A DNA stretch of 64,000 nt from Lingula anatina (taxonomy: Eukaryota; Brachiopoda; Lingulata; Lingulida; Lingulidae). The stretch is taken from positions 145,303-209,302 of the forward strand of contig NW_019773603.1 of NCBI RefSeq assembly GCF_001039355.2. The letters are read 5' to 3'. The notes below the pieces were generated by a model. It made no database searches. It saw only the letters and a list, made by a program, of their open reading frames with translations, and was not told the DNA's origin. Shown in pieces: positions 1-12,500 of this stretch. Positions within the stretch are counted from its first letter, which is position 1. Each line of letters opens with the position of its first letter. The translations under genes and the position numbers were made by a program.

Positions 1-497
1 ACACACACACACACACACTTTTTTTCCTCACTTTTATAAGCTAATCTGGCGCAGTGTGTGTGCGCGAGTGTAGAGCAGGGGGGAAGGGCAGGATCAATTT
101 TTGCAAAATTCTTTTCAAGCTTGGCACTTTCTTTACCCATGACAAGTAAGAATGTTTCAATTATTTTTACCCACAGCTGCTTGACCATATCCCAGCCATT
201 ACTTCACCTCTTTGTTGTCATTTCCTATTTGAACAAATTAAAAATGTCCACAGCATTCTTTGGTTAAATTTCCCACAGACAATTAGAACAGGCAGCTTTA
301 GTTTCAAAATTGCCTGGTATTTATCTTTGACGCCTGTTATATAATAATTTTTTCTGGTTAACCTACTTCTCAGTTAAAGTTCATGTACAACACGGGCATT
401 TTCATGTCATTAAAACAGCTCATTTCACTCACTTTCAGAGAACATTATATACTAGTATATTGTAAGGCACTTTAGAAATACACATTTTAATCATCTG

Positions 498-586
<89 letters not shown>

Positions 587-3047
587 TGGGGAGGGGGGGG
601 TTAAGTGACTTAAGGGAGGGTGCCACAAACACTTAATTGGGCCTGTTTGTCCCAGAAATGGACGAATTAAGAAGGCTCTAAAGCACACACAGACGGCACT
701 TGCACTCTTCAGACGTTACTAAGCACACTCTTCAGACTGTACTACGTGACCAAAGGCAGAATCTTGCCCACCACAACCTCATTTTTGCCCCATAACTAAC
801 GATAATCTATCCCAAAGGAAATCATACCTTTCCATACTTTCTTGTCATCTCAATAGGGTTTAATCCCATTCTAAATATTTGACCTGTTCGAGATAAGAGT
901 GATATAGTAGTCTTATCCCTCTGAGGAATTACAAAATAATAGTTAACTTCTGATAAGGAGAAAAAAGTGGTTGTATCAAAATTACCATTTCTATGGAAAG
1001 AAATGCACTAGATGTGGATTACATCAAAGTAAAATATTTTATAAAATAGCAAAGATATATATAGATTAAGTGAATCAGTACAATGGGTATCACATTTTTA
1101 TCATTTTTTTCTGCATTTTTTAAAAATTTCTCGAGAGAGAGGGTCTTTTTTGAAACCGTACAAACAGCTGCATGTTCAGACTGACCTTGACAAAATATGT
1201 TGCCACTGGTATTCTGAGAAAACTGGCATGATTTATGAACTTTCTCCTATTTCCTAGAATTCTCTCTGGTTTCATGTACTCCATGTCAAATCACACACTA
1301 CCTTATAAGCTGACCCAATACGTAGTATACGTACCTCGATTACTGTCATTATTCATTTACCTAATGAAGCCCAAACAAAATACTACTGGCAGAAACCTAA
1401 CCTATTCAATAAGAACATGATTGGAAAAATCTTCAAGGTTTCCATAAGTGCCTTAAACTTAACAGTTGTTCTGGATCTAAAACCAAACCAATGAGGATCA
1501 GTTTACAGTCATAATATCATGTCAAGATATTAATCAAACATGGGGAAAACTTTGGAGGACTTTGAAATCCAAATTGAGGGTCTGAACTAAAAGAAATCTG
1601 CAGGTCCTCCTAACAATCTTTGAAGCTTTGAATCTTTAAGCTTATGTTTATATGTGATTTATCATGATGTTTTGTATTTTAAACCTTTTAAACTTAGCCA
1701 GCTAGTCCAGAGGACCTGCTGTTTCAACTATCTTGCCTGTCCTCTAGCATTTCAAGCGGTCAGGACTGGTTAGAGAAGCACTTTTCCCCAAGTCTATGTA
1801 CATCGCTGTGACAGAATTTTAATGGGGCCTATACCACATAAAAACTTTAGACCCGGAAGCTGGTCTCAATTTTTAGACAAAAATCTCGGTCTACTTTAAA
1901 TAATATTCAGGATAAATGTTGACTTCCACAAAAAAAAAGGAGCAACTCTGGACCTGAAACTTGAGCCATGCCTTTCTCGTTATAAAACATGCACAATATA
2001 TTCCAGAAACTTTTAAAATATATAATTTCAATTGCTTTCTGGGATGTACAAACAATGAAACCAGGTACACAAGAAAAGCAATATAACTTTATACACTAAA
2101 GATAACCATAATGAAAAAAAAAAAATTCAAATAGGATGCATGTATAGTGAAAGAGAAAACAAACATAAGCTTTTTTTTTCTTAATAACAAATAAGAAAGT
2201 CTAAGGCTTCAGTTAATGAGTAATTTTATGGACATATTGTTATGTAGATGTACTTTCCTGGAAAATGCTGCACCGTATTTTCTCACAGTGACACATGCAA
2301 TAGCAGTGAAATAATCCTCATTATATTAGTCTGGAAGCCAAAAGACCTCCCTAGACAGTTATAGCACTTGTAGGGTAATAATCTACAATTTGCAGGATTT
2401 TATTATGAAATTTTGAGGTGTGACACTTTTCAATAAGATTAACAAGTTGCACATCTGATATGAGAGTTTAGAACCACTGCCTGGAAATAACTGAGGTTTT
2501 TCTTTTTATCTTCACTTTGTGTATACTGTTTACAGATAGTTCTAAAGAACACAACACACCACCACTCCCACAAAACTGTGACCTTGCAAAGTTATACAAA
2601 CCTTATTAGAAATTTACTGTAGCATTTTGACATTTTGTATAAGACCTGCTATTGCAAGGGTTAAACTAAACATCTTTTGAAGTAGTGAAGCAGGTGTAAA
2701 TTCCACCAACTTATACACCTGACTGAGTAGCGGCAGCTTATTGTTCTATTATTCAGAAATCTTTACATATTTGCGTGTAAATCCCCCCAATGCTCATTTA
2801 CACCATTTCAAAGCATGTGGAGTCCCCCAAGCTAGAATACTCTACCTCTTATTACAGAACTTTGAACCCAAGTGCATATAATGTTATTTTGAGAAGGCTC
2901 AAGCAAAGCTCTATTAAAATAACATTATGAAATTAAAAAAAAAAGGAAAAAAAACAATAAAAGGCATGAATCACTAAAAGGATCAACAATATTTTGAAAG
3001 ATAACATTGTTGCAACTTGTAAAACAAAAAATCTTGACTTTTTTTAC
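1..3047. other. Gene-free stretch, probably intron of the SLC6 gene
   Basis: No coding exon is recognisable on either strand. Because the SLC6 exon at 3048-3309 reads leftward and ends in a splice donor, this stretch should be its first downstream intron, with the next exon off the window. I looked for the continuation expected after the YKNGGG segment of SLC6 proteins and saw none. It contains an AC microsatellite at the edge, an AT/T tract at 501-585, and short A-runs. Confidence 0.6.
501..585. repeat. (AT)n microsatellite followed by poly-T
   Basis: About 54 bp of alternating AT followed directly by about 31 T. The Ile-Tyr and poly-Lys reading frames here are translation of the repeat and not genes. 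Confidence 0.95.
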
Positions 3048-3309
3048 CTCCACCGTTCTTATAGCAGAGATATGGGAATCTCCATACATTGCCGAGTCCC
3101 ACGGCAAAGCCAATGCAGGACAGAATAAATTCAATAGGACTGGACCACTGCTCGCGCTTTATCTCATCGTCTGTTTCGTCCAGATCAAATTTTGACACCG
3201 TTACTCCATTGCCATCTTTTTCTTCAGCACACGGCTTATTCTTCTCGTCAGGGGGTCTCTGGTCCCTGGTTCCGTCATCATCAGGGACTTGTCCTGTCTT
3301 ATCTCCCAT
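3048..3309 (-). CDS. SLC6-family Na+/Cl- neurotransmitter/amino-acid transporter, first coding exon (partial)
   Basis: The exon encodes 87 complete codons and then a GT donor (GGAG|GTAAAA), leaving phase 1. Residues 1-55 are a charged cytoplasmic N-terminus rich in Asp, Glu and Lys. From about residue 55 the sequence reads [14 protein letters not shown] and then [17 protein letters not shown], the TM1 signature of SLC6 transporters, including the unwound Gly-rich stretch and the WRFPY motif that hold Na+ and substrate. These proteins cotransport small amines or amino acids with Na+ and Cl- across the plasma membrane. The chosen ATG is the first in frame; a possible acceptor (TTTTAAG) lies 8 bp upstream, so the 5'UTR is probably split, with a noncoding exon ending near 3529. 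Glycine-, GABA-, betaine- and taurine-type transporters all share TM1, so the substrate cannot be named. Remaining exons lie left of the window. Confidence 0.88.
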
Positions 3310-3528
3310 TGAGTTTCCTTAAAATCAGAAGTATTTTGAGTAAAACTCATTGAAATTCCAATCCATAAATCTCTGCTTCTAAAACGCCGGCAGGTAAATA
3401 CGAAAAAAGTACAAGAACGTCAAATATGATATCACTGCATTCGGCTTATCGTCTGCTAGGATTTACTGTGATTTATATGTTGATAAGACTGAATTTGTAT
3501 AGTGAAATGTAAAATAAAGATATTTACC

Positions 3529-3620
3529 GTCTGAAGTCGCATGGACCAAGGGTACCTTTGGTCAGACACCGTGAATTGTGTACACTTGCCCTCCCGCACG
3601 GCTCTCCTCTGTTTCACTCA
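3529..3620 (-). other. Possible noncoding first exon of the SLC6 gene
   Basis: On the minus strand the sequence CTTCAGACG is followed by GTAAAT, a plausible donor, at 3523-3528. The matching acceptor would be at 3318-3319, just before the SLC6 start codon, giving an intron of about 210 bp. The upstream limit of this exon is a guess; no transcript evidence is available. Confidence 0.3.
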
Positions 3621-3628
3621 CAGGATCG

Positions 3629-3659
3629 TGACGTCACAAGGTCAGAGGTCAAGTAAATA
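3629..3659 (-). promoter_or_regulatory. CRE + DR1 + forkhead-like site cluster upstream of the SLC6 exon
   Basis: Positions 3629-3636 are a perfect palindromic cAMP-response element TGACGTCA. Two bases further, 3639-3651 is a perfect direct repeat of AGGTCA with a 1-bp spacer (DR1, the RXR/HNF4-type site). Positions 3653-3659 read GTAAATA, matching the forkhead core RTAAAYA. The cluster lies about 320 bp upstream of the SLC6 start codon and about 100 bp upstream of the candidate noncoding exon donor. Motif matches are exact; their use is inferred. Confidence 0.45.
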
Positions 3660-5690
3660 TAATCACGTTGCTGCCGAGTCCGCACGAAACCGGTGCAGCC
3701 TAGAAATACAGCAAAAGGTTTTACTTATTACTAATGCTCAAAACGCTTTTGTTGGGGATATTATCTTTCTTTAAAATATGAAGAAATGGGAAAAGCTGCC
3801 CGGGGATCGGGAAGGGAAGAATTTGTTNAAAAGGTGACTTTGAAATCGTCTGATCAACGTATCCAACTCTCAAAACTAAAAAAAAAACGTTTAAAATAAT
3901 AAATCTGAATATCAAACAAATTGTACAAAACAGTTGTATGATGATTGTTCTATTCCTTCCGCTTGTTTCTCTATAGCTTATCTCTGTGGTTATATCAATA
4001 TAGTTTATAAAAGAAACCACAAGGAGTGTCTCGCCTTGTATAAATGAACTCCATAATCTTAAAACCGAGAGTTGAAAATCGATAAGTAGGCTACTCGCAC
4101 ATGCGTACTTCTCTAAAATTTTCATGTACGGATGTAATAGATAACACCAACTTATCGCTATATACCCAAATTGATGTTATCTTAAACACAAGACGCACGC
4201 CAAAAATTTGTGGGAACTAAATGTCTGAAAAAGTACATGAGGGCAAAAATGATAGTTCATTACTATGAATATTTTTCTTAAGAGGGTTCAAGTAGAGAGT
4301 GAAATAAGTTATATTCTCATAAAAGCAACCTCGAACATAAAAGAGGACTGGAAGGTGTCGCAAGTCGACTCAGTTAGGCCCTACTACGGCGCAATGGGGT
4401 CCATTTGTAACCTAAGCGTTTGGTGACGCAAAATAAAATCAATTTCCAGTCTTAAACGGTGCTAAAGTGCAAGCAACTTTTGTATCTGGGAGCATACTGG
4501 TAAAAGAAGGCCATAGGCCCTTATTCATTCAACCCGGAAGGCTGTTAGAACAATCACCAGCCTGTAGTCTCCACAGACGATGCTGTTTGTTGCAAGGCAG
4601 TGTTTGGTCAATCTCATCTAGTGCAATCGCGATTAAGGAACATCGCAACACAATGTGGCGACGTGCGTCAAATTTGGGTTTTGCGACGGCTCTCCCACTG
4701 ACTATCCACATCTGCGTTTGATTTTTACTTTACGACTTGTCCTGTTAAATATTTTTTTCTCCCCTTTTCCTATCTTTCTATGGAGAAAATGTTGACACTT
4801 AAAATTATTAAACCAGTGCGCCAGTATACTTTCTCTGCCACTTTTCTTATATCTCTATCCTCGGCCTGGATACCAGAGAGTGAAGAGAACATAACTCATC
4901 TGCAAGTTCCTCCAGACTCAAAAGATGACTTTCACCTCAAAAAATGTGAAGGCATTAGAAAGTGTTGTAGGTCTTGCCTCAAGACATATACATATAAAAT
5001 AACATGCGTAAAAAAAGTGAACTAACCGAAAATTCTGTTTGCAAGGTGTATAATAACATTGATTTATCGACTTAAGCATTTTTTTTTTTTTTTTTTTTGT
5101 GAAGTGTGTCATAAATTTTCGTTATCTTGACTCGTCTTGAAGCCTGCAAACGCCTCTTCTCTTATTATATTACACTTTTAATGTGACATCCACGAGTTGC
5201 TAACAAGATAGAGTGCGTTTGAGGACAGAGCAATCTCAAGGGAAAGAAAACGAATTAACTGATCGCTTCTTTTGATTTCTAACCGACCGACTAACTCGAG
5301 GCCTTCTTTCCTTTCTTTGTGACATGCATGCACCCTGTGTATCAGTTGCAAATTTGATGTCTGCGGTTTAAGGTAGGCCCTATACACCCTGCGAGTCAAA
5401 TTTGGTGCGCGTGACTCGAATAAACCCTGAGAGTCAAAGTCGATATTTGTGACCTGAATATTCTATGAGCGTTACAGTTGATAATTACTCAAAGTTTAAA
5501 TGAAGATTAAATTTTCAATTAAATAATGAATAAAAGACAATAAAAATTAAAAAAAAAATTAGAGTTAGAACGAGAAAAAGCTAAAGGGTAAAAGTTAGTA
5601 TAAAACCTCTTACTGTCTTGAAATTTTCAAAGTCTGTGTTCGTTGTGCTGACACTGTTTCAACTTATCGAACATACCGGGTATAGTAAGC

Positions 5691-5861
5691 GGGTGTGACA
5701 GGAATGGTAGTCCTATGAATGGAAGTCCGGGGTATCATATGATTAGTACAGGTTAGGGTTAGTTGAAGTATCGGGGTTTAGCATATGAGACGAATATCAC
5801 CTGTTCAAAGTAATGGGGAACGGACTACGGTTCCTAACGGACTACAAATCCTGTCACACCG
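5691..5861. mobile_element. MITE-like element with ~23-bp terminal inverted repeats
   Basis: The left end GGGTGTGACAGGAATGGTAG (5691-5713 including the final TCC) is matched in inverse orientation by 5839-5861, where the complement reads CCGGTGTGACAGGATTTGTA and onward. The two ends agree at about 19 of 23 positions. The 171-bp interior has no coding potential. This is the structure of a non-autonomous DNA transposon; no superfamily is assigned. Confidence 0.5.
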
Positions 5862-6631
5862 GTAAAACATACTCAGGGTGCTATGCCTCTAAAATCCGGA
5901 TGCGCGCAGAAAACTTAAGATTAGAAGCGTTTTAGATCTTATATTGATTTTTGCTTCCTCTCTTTTGTTAAAGGTTGCTTAGAAATGCTGTCTCAGTTGT
6001 AAGTGAATTACATAACATATTGATCTGAGGTAACTAAGAGAGGTGATGCCTGGTCGATTTGGCTGTAGTGATTTATACTGATTTTTTTTAATTGTTTAAA
6101 CAATGGTTCAACATCCAAGATTTTCCTAAGGTGCTTTCCGGTAGGAGAGGCACGATTTTCAAAAGAAGAGTAGAAAGACGAAACTATCTTGATAAGAGAA
6201 AACGTATCTACAATGCATCTGCTACAGACTGATTGAATTTGCTATCGATCTGTTGTACATTCGGCAGTCTAAAGACAAACGCGTTTGTTAACACAAATTA
6301 AGCACTATTACGTAATCTAAGTAAAAGTGAGTAAATTATCGGGAGAATACACCGTTTTCCAAATTAAAATAATAAATAACTCACACTACTGGTGGCATTG
6401 ACTGACTGTTACATCAATATGGACCCGCACTTTTAAATAATCAGTATTTTTTTCTCGATACCTTAAGAACCAGCAGCTGTTTCTGGCACTGATCCAATCA
6501 TATTCATAGCAATTTCGTAACACATAAAAGCACTGCCACAGGAAATTCATGACGCAAATCCAGAATCTCAGTAATATGAAATCCCGCGTTCGTCTCAGTG
6601 AGTTTTGGGTTGTAATTAAGTTATATATAAG

Positions 6632-6872
6632 TTATATATATATATATATATATATATATGTTCGTTTTCGATGTATTCTTTTCTCTTGTACTAAGTGTGA
6701 CTCAAAATTATACAAGTCAAAACAACACTCACAAAGAAATTACCGATTGCCCTAGGCTTTTTGTTTGTCTCAATAGTTCAGATATATATACATATATATA
6801 AACACAAGTCAAAATAACACACGCAATGAACTTACCGATTAACTTGTGCTTCTTTTTTTTTTTTGTCTCAGT
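6632..6872. repeat. AT microsatellite and diverged ~92-bp tandem duplication
   Basis: An AT tract at 6632-6659 is followed by two diverged copies of one unit. Each copy contains ACAAGTCAAAAYAACAC, then TTACCGATT, a T-rich run and TGTCTCA (first near 6713-6775, second near 6805-6872), separated by a short TATA-rich tract. Confidence 0.55.
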
Positions 6873-8340
6873 GGTACTAGTACACATGTACACACGCTAA
6901 CAGAGTCATCCTGCGTATAAAACCCAGCAGATTCCTATTCATAATTCCAATAATATGCAGTATTACTGGCCGTTTGGTCGATGAATTTCCAGTGCGATGA
7001 ATTTCCACTTATGAATATGTGAAATTGTTGCTCCGACCAATATCGATACGTGTGCTTTCAGTACACAGGGATGCCAATATTCAGAGGGGTTGGACAACTG
7101 GCAGTTACCCAGGTGTCGCAAAAATAGAATTATTCTCCCGTTCAGCACTTCACAGAGCTTTCACCGAGCACTAGTGTCGTTCTCGATCGCCAACCGGCAG
7201 CTAAAAGTGTTTCGCTTCCTGTCCACGTCTATACCAAAAGGGCGAATTCAAAATCAATTCTCCTCGGTCAATGTTCATTAAACAGCGTCTAAAAATACTC
7301 CCACGTGCTTAAATGGCAGTGGTCTATATTTATATGGATAATCTACCGAGTTATGAAGTGTTGATGAGAACGCGAGGGCCTTTCGGGGAATCGCGAATTG
7401 ATGACTGGTGATTTGTTGGGGTCCTTTGGGGGGAAATTTGAATTCAGGATGCATTCTAGGAGTTAATGCCGTTTCATTCTCTGGAAAAAGATAATTATAG
7501 GTCCCAAAGGTCCCGAAATTTGTCTTGTGAACATTACGGTTTTGCCAAATAGAGTATATATGCGAGTATTCTACTCACTCTAGTGTTCGTTTTCTGAATT
7601 ATCTTTTTAACACGATGAGTAATTCGCGATCGAGAAGTACAAATAAAATGTTTACCATATCGAGAGAGCAAAACATATGGTTTCATTATGAAACAAAAGC
7701 CTGCAATACAAAGTGTGTCCTAAAAATTGCTATATATACCTGGTTAAGGTAAAAGGCTAATTTAGGGATAAAATCGAATCAGTACCACGTTCCTATAGCC
7801 TGAATCACTACTCTGTAAATCAGTTCTTACTGGGTTAATGCACCAACACCCCTCCCCACACCCTTACATGGACAAGCTCTTTGAAGTTCAGCCTAAACAT
7901 GAGGCCGACTTTATTGATCTCTCGCTGTTTTTACTTATTGGTATTATAAACTGCATACAGACCTATGGAGGGACGTCATGGAGATATAGACCTTTTTTGT
8001 TTATACATGTACCCAGGAACTGCACCCTGCGTTTTACCCAAGAGAACAGTAACAGTCAGTGTTTTGAAACTCAGGGCAAAAGAAGCGTTTTGACGTAGTA
8101 AATAAGATTGGCGTGAATGACACTATACGTGTATATGATAGATTATTTAACCCTGCAGAGTTCCAATATCCGTAAGGACACCGTTCATTTATCTATTCAG
8201 ATGTTCGGCCTGACAGGTGACATTTAAAACTGAAGTGCGCGAAACTGTAAGTGGCAAAGCTCCGTAAAGCCTGCATTTGATTAGATTTATACTGTATGAC
8301 TAAGGCCTATTATTTTTCAAACGATTGAAAGAGATAAGTT

Positions 8341-8371
8341 ACTTTTTTGAAAAAAAGGAGCCCCCCCCCCC

Positions 8372-8423
<52 letters not shown>

Positions 8424-8523
8424 AGAAAACTATGACTTACTATTACTCACAAACTTGATAAAAGATACATCATTTTTTNAAAAAAAAAAAATTTCTTTTT
8501 AAAAAAAAAAGGCCCCCCCCCCC

Positions 8524-8569
<46 letters not shown>

Positions 8570-8622
8570 AAACTATGACTTACTATTACTCACAAACTTG
8601 ATAAAAGATACATCATTTTTTT
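8341..8622. repeat. Tandem near-duplicate polyC/polyA block around a single N
   Basis: A C-run, a long A-run and a ~55-bp unique sequence beginning AAGAAAACTATGACTTACTA occur twice, with an N at 8479 between the copies. The unique parts are essentially identical. This looks like an assembly join of the same locus twice and not a biological duplication. Confidence 0.7.
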
Positions 8623-9278
8623 AGATTTGTCGGACACGATAAGTTGTAAAAACACCGAAAACCGCATCGAGTGACAGATGAGGTTCCCAGGAAAAGACTA
8701 AAAGAAACATATTGTTTATTAAAGCGCTTTTGTATTAAACAAATATATTGATTTGTTTGTTTGCTACAAGTTATACTTAACCTCGCTTGTTAAAAAGTCC
8801 ACATACCAAGAACCAGGGCCCCAGAGTAGGGCAAAACGTCATAACGACCTTTGAGTTCATTCCAGGAATTTGACAATACTGTATCAGATTGAATTAACAC
8901 AGATAAGATATATGTGTCCAAATCTGACAGAGAATCGATATATCTACGCAAATGAACACTGCGTTGCATTTCAATTTGTTCACATAATTAAGAAATGCGC
9001 AAGAGTATTGAAGAAACTGCTAGTAAGAGAGATAATTATAGGAAGAAAAGGAGACTAAAAAGACAATGAACGTTAATAAGAGTTTCCTGAAATTATCAAT
9101 AGAATGTAGAAAGAAATCGGTGTATTTCAACTACCCGCTGCGGCTGCCTGAATGCAAGAAGTTATAAAATGTATAGGGTGTGTCAGCAATGTGAAAAAAT
9201 TCTTTCTAAGAGCTTTTTTTTATGGAACTTGAAGGGATATACGTGGTCCAAAGATCCACCTGTAGCATCCCTACAACC

Positions 9279-9324
9279 TATTTATTTATTTATTTATTTA
9301 TTTTTCTATTCATTTATTTATTTT
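9279..9324. repeat. (TTTA)n microsatellite
   Basis: Tetranucleotide repeat of TATT/TTTA units, interrupted once. Confidence 0.85.
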
Positions 9325-11481
9325 TAGCCTCATCTAATGCCAAAAGTAGTGATTTTGTGTGGATGCGCGGCTCATCTTTCTCCTGCAGCATTTAATCTCG
9401 TAGCGGTCGATACAATCTCGTTTTTTCCTTGACAGCTAATTAATGCTTGTGAAATATGAAGGCGCTTGGGACTGTGTATGTTTTTGTGTTTTCATTTATT
9501 TCAGAAGGCAAGATAATAGGAAATAAACTAACAATATGTCAATATCCAATCATTCTCGCGATCAGTTCTACTTTCATTCTCTAACGGTGTCAGTGGTGGT
9601 TGATTGATCACAGGTGGATTAAGTAGATAGAAAAAATCCCACTCCGCCCCCTTCCCACCTCCCGCACGCTCATAGCCGGATAAAAGGGTGGGGGGGGGGG
9701 GGGAGTGAGCCACGTGCTCACACCCCCAGAACCCCTGGCTTGCAATGAATCCCTTCATCCTCCACAAAACAGTATCAAATTAAAGAAACAAGATGAACGA
9801 GAAAAAATTCTATCCCTGAGATATACAGGTAACTGTCTTTATTTCTTGTTTAAATATGCATCGCTTCGCTCTGTATTTTTCATCCTGGCCCTACTCGCAC
9901 AGGGAAACAAAAATGTTGGATCCGCCAGTGCACTGTCTGCCTCCCCCCTGCGAGGTGTTATTTGGGGAATCATGCTACTGATCTTTGAGGCTCTCTGTGA
10001 GGCTTTCGTTCCTTAATAAATTCTCAGGATGAGACGCAGGTTGGATAAGGTGAGCCGTTGCGTCACTGTTCATGATTGATAGTACATGTAACTGTAGGCC
10101 TACTTGCGTAACTGATTATGTAACTGAAGCAATACACGCCAGATGGCAGCACTAGGCACAACATTTAAGCTGGAGCCAGAAAGGAACTTCAAGCATTTAT
10201 CGATGTCCAAAAAATTCCTAATCTCTGTAAATATTCAGCATGAAACTGGGCATTTAAAATTGCTTGGTAATATTGTTTGGTATCTATAACGTAACTCAGA
10301 CCCCTCTCTGGAAATATTAACCCTGAAGTTCAAGACCCAGGGTTTCCCTCCTGTTGCAATATCTTGGCAATATTGTTTTTTATTTTCAGCAACGAGAGCA
10401 GTTGGTGAGCAACCGTTCGCTACAGCTCTCTGGGTAATACTTGTAAATAAAAGTTCAACAATATCCCACATTTTCATCTCAATAGTTTGTTATCAATAAT
10501 ATCCTCCGTTTTCGTCTCAGTAGTTGTACTTGGCGTCTTAACCACGGTGTACTTTGCCAGACCTCTCTTCCAGGGGAAAGCCACAAACCCTGCCCACGCC
10601 CCGGGCCTGGGTTAACTCTGTTACAGTATAGGTAAGGCGGAATCTGAAATAAAAAATTTGTCTTCCTGTTAATCTTTGGAATAATAAAAATCAGAGATAT
10701 GGAGAAATATAAAGGATTCTTATTGCTAATTGAGCGTACAGTGATGTCGTCTGCTTATTGACCTAAGCTACTTGTAAGTTGTTTCCTTCTTCCTTCCGTT
10801 CTTTTTAGTTTTGAAAGTAATAGTCTAGGTGTCATTTAATATTTATCAACGCTTACCTTCCAAGGCGATCACAATTCCCAAAAACCATAAAAAGCGCCAA
10901 AACGAGGACAAAAGCATACAAGTACGACATGGCAGCAGGGCCGCCTTTACATGTCTACAGTGTAGCACCAAAACATACGGGGTAGGAGATCCTATCTGCG
11001 GGGACAGTGCCTGTATATTTTGGCCTTATCTAATATACGTGACAAACAGCAATTTACGAACACTTGTTTCTAATTGCAGAGCCCCAGTCACGATACAAAA
11101 TGCATAAAAGTGAAATTGTGGAGTCTTTCACGAAAAGCATTGGTCAAGGAACCGTTACCTTTCATGAAAAAAAAAACAAAAGAAAAAAAGAAAAAAAAAG
11201 ATATGAATATGCAAAGGATCTATATTTAAAGTTTGTTTTAGCAAAACAATTAAATAAATAAAATAAAATAAATGAAGGAGGGAGGGAGGGAGACAGAGAG
11301 AGGAAGCTGTCAGTCACTATAGACCAGTTATGTAAAATAAGAAGCTCCAATGTTTTTATGGAGATTAAACACGCGGTTGGCCGTTTAACTCTTCTCAACT
11401 TATGTCCTATGCCCCATCTATGAGTTGGACAGATATGGAGGTTGACTTATTACTTAAAATTCACACGCAAATAGCTAATCA

Positions 11482-11740
11482 CAGGGCCGTAGCCTGAGCA
11501 AAATGCTAGGGGGGGCAGTAAGCCGACACGAGGGGGCAAAGCCCCCGAGGGGGGAGGTGTGGGAGGGGGTGTGGAAAAATTTTAAAAACTGTATGTATAA
11601 TACTGCATTCTGGTGCATTTTAACTGTTATTTATTGCTCAATCAGAATTTCTTTTTTACCTTTGCGATTATTTTTTTTTGCACCTCAAATCCCAGGGGTG
11701 GCAGCTGCCCCCCCTGCCCCCCCCGGAGGCTACGGCCCTG
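11482..11740. mobile_element. Non-autonomous DNA transposon with 14-bp perfect TIRs and 5-bp target duplication
   Basis: The element begins CAGGGCCGTAGCCT (11482-11495) and ends with its exact reverse complement AGGCTACGGCCCTG (11727-11740). It is flanked on both sides by AATCA (11477-11481 and 11741-11745), a perfect 5-bp duplication. The interior carries G-runs near the left end and C-runs near the right end, so the foldback extends beyond the perfect arms, plus a small GGGGGCAAAGCCCCC hairpin. There is no transposase ORF. The CAGGG terminus is reminiscent of hAT-type ends, but the target duplication is 5 bp and not 8, so I leave the superfamily open. Confidence 0.72.
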
Positions 11741-12299
11741 AATCACCATATTCGCTTTTTATCTACTCAATTTGGGCAAAATAGTGTGACACTGGGACTA
11801 CACATAATTTCAAGATGGAGAATATGTTCTGCAATTCAACTGTTAAGGATGCTATTAAGAATATGCATTTGGTCACGAAACGTTGACATTAGGCTACTGC
11901 TGCATTGCTTATCATACACATGTATGGAAAGGGGAGCCAATATGAAATTTTCTGTTGGTACAGTACAGGTTTTAACCTATATGTTAAAACATACAGTTGT
12001 ACGCTGAATTTAAACTTGAACCTAGAAAATGCACATTGAATGTGTCCGAGCCTCAAAGGTAAAGAAGGCGAACCACTGGCGGATAATAATCGATTACTGT
12101 AAAAACTGATCGCTTTTAGCTTCTGAGGTGAGATAGCAATCTGTGTGTGTAAATGCCAAGGAATTTAGTCAGTCAACACTTAAGATTTATCTATTATCCA
12201 AAAAATTATGTAAGGTGTAAATAAGGACTTTTTTTGTAATCCTGACAGTACCCGTGAACATTTCCGAAGGCTACTGAAATCATACACTTCAGTGCACTC

Positions 12300-12500
12300 G
12301 AGTTTGCCCTTCTATTTCTATTGCAACGGTTTATGTCGCAAAATAAGCATTTTGGCATTTTTTTTAAGATATAAAGGCAAAATAATATTAATCGCAATTA
12401 CCGCAAAACAATAAAACTTCTCTTGTTCATATATCATAGTTTGAAAACTAGTCTTATAACTTTCGTTTTCGTGAACTGGTACGTAATAAAGCTGTGTGAC
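12300..12500. repeat. Dispersed repeat, copy 1 (pairs with ~14040-14200)
   Basis: The stretch around TTTATGTCGCAAAATAAGC, followed about 140 bp later by TTCGTGAACTG..ACGT, has a diverged counterpart at about 14040-14200 (TTTATGTCGCAACATAAGC, then TTTCGTGAGCTG..ACGT) in the same orientation. The order of matching blocks is preserved. No coding content. Confidence 0.4.

Noticed and set aside
435-688. Lys- and Ile-Tyr-rich frames
   Set aside because: Translation of the AT/T microsatellite.
3721-4125. 134-codon minus-strand frame upstream of SLC6
   Set aside because: No recognisable domain, contains an unresolved base (N at 3828), and is hydrophobic mainly because of AT-rich composition.
9705-10016. 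103-codon + strand frame
   Set aside because: No domain, no codon pattern or splice context; probably chance.
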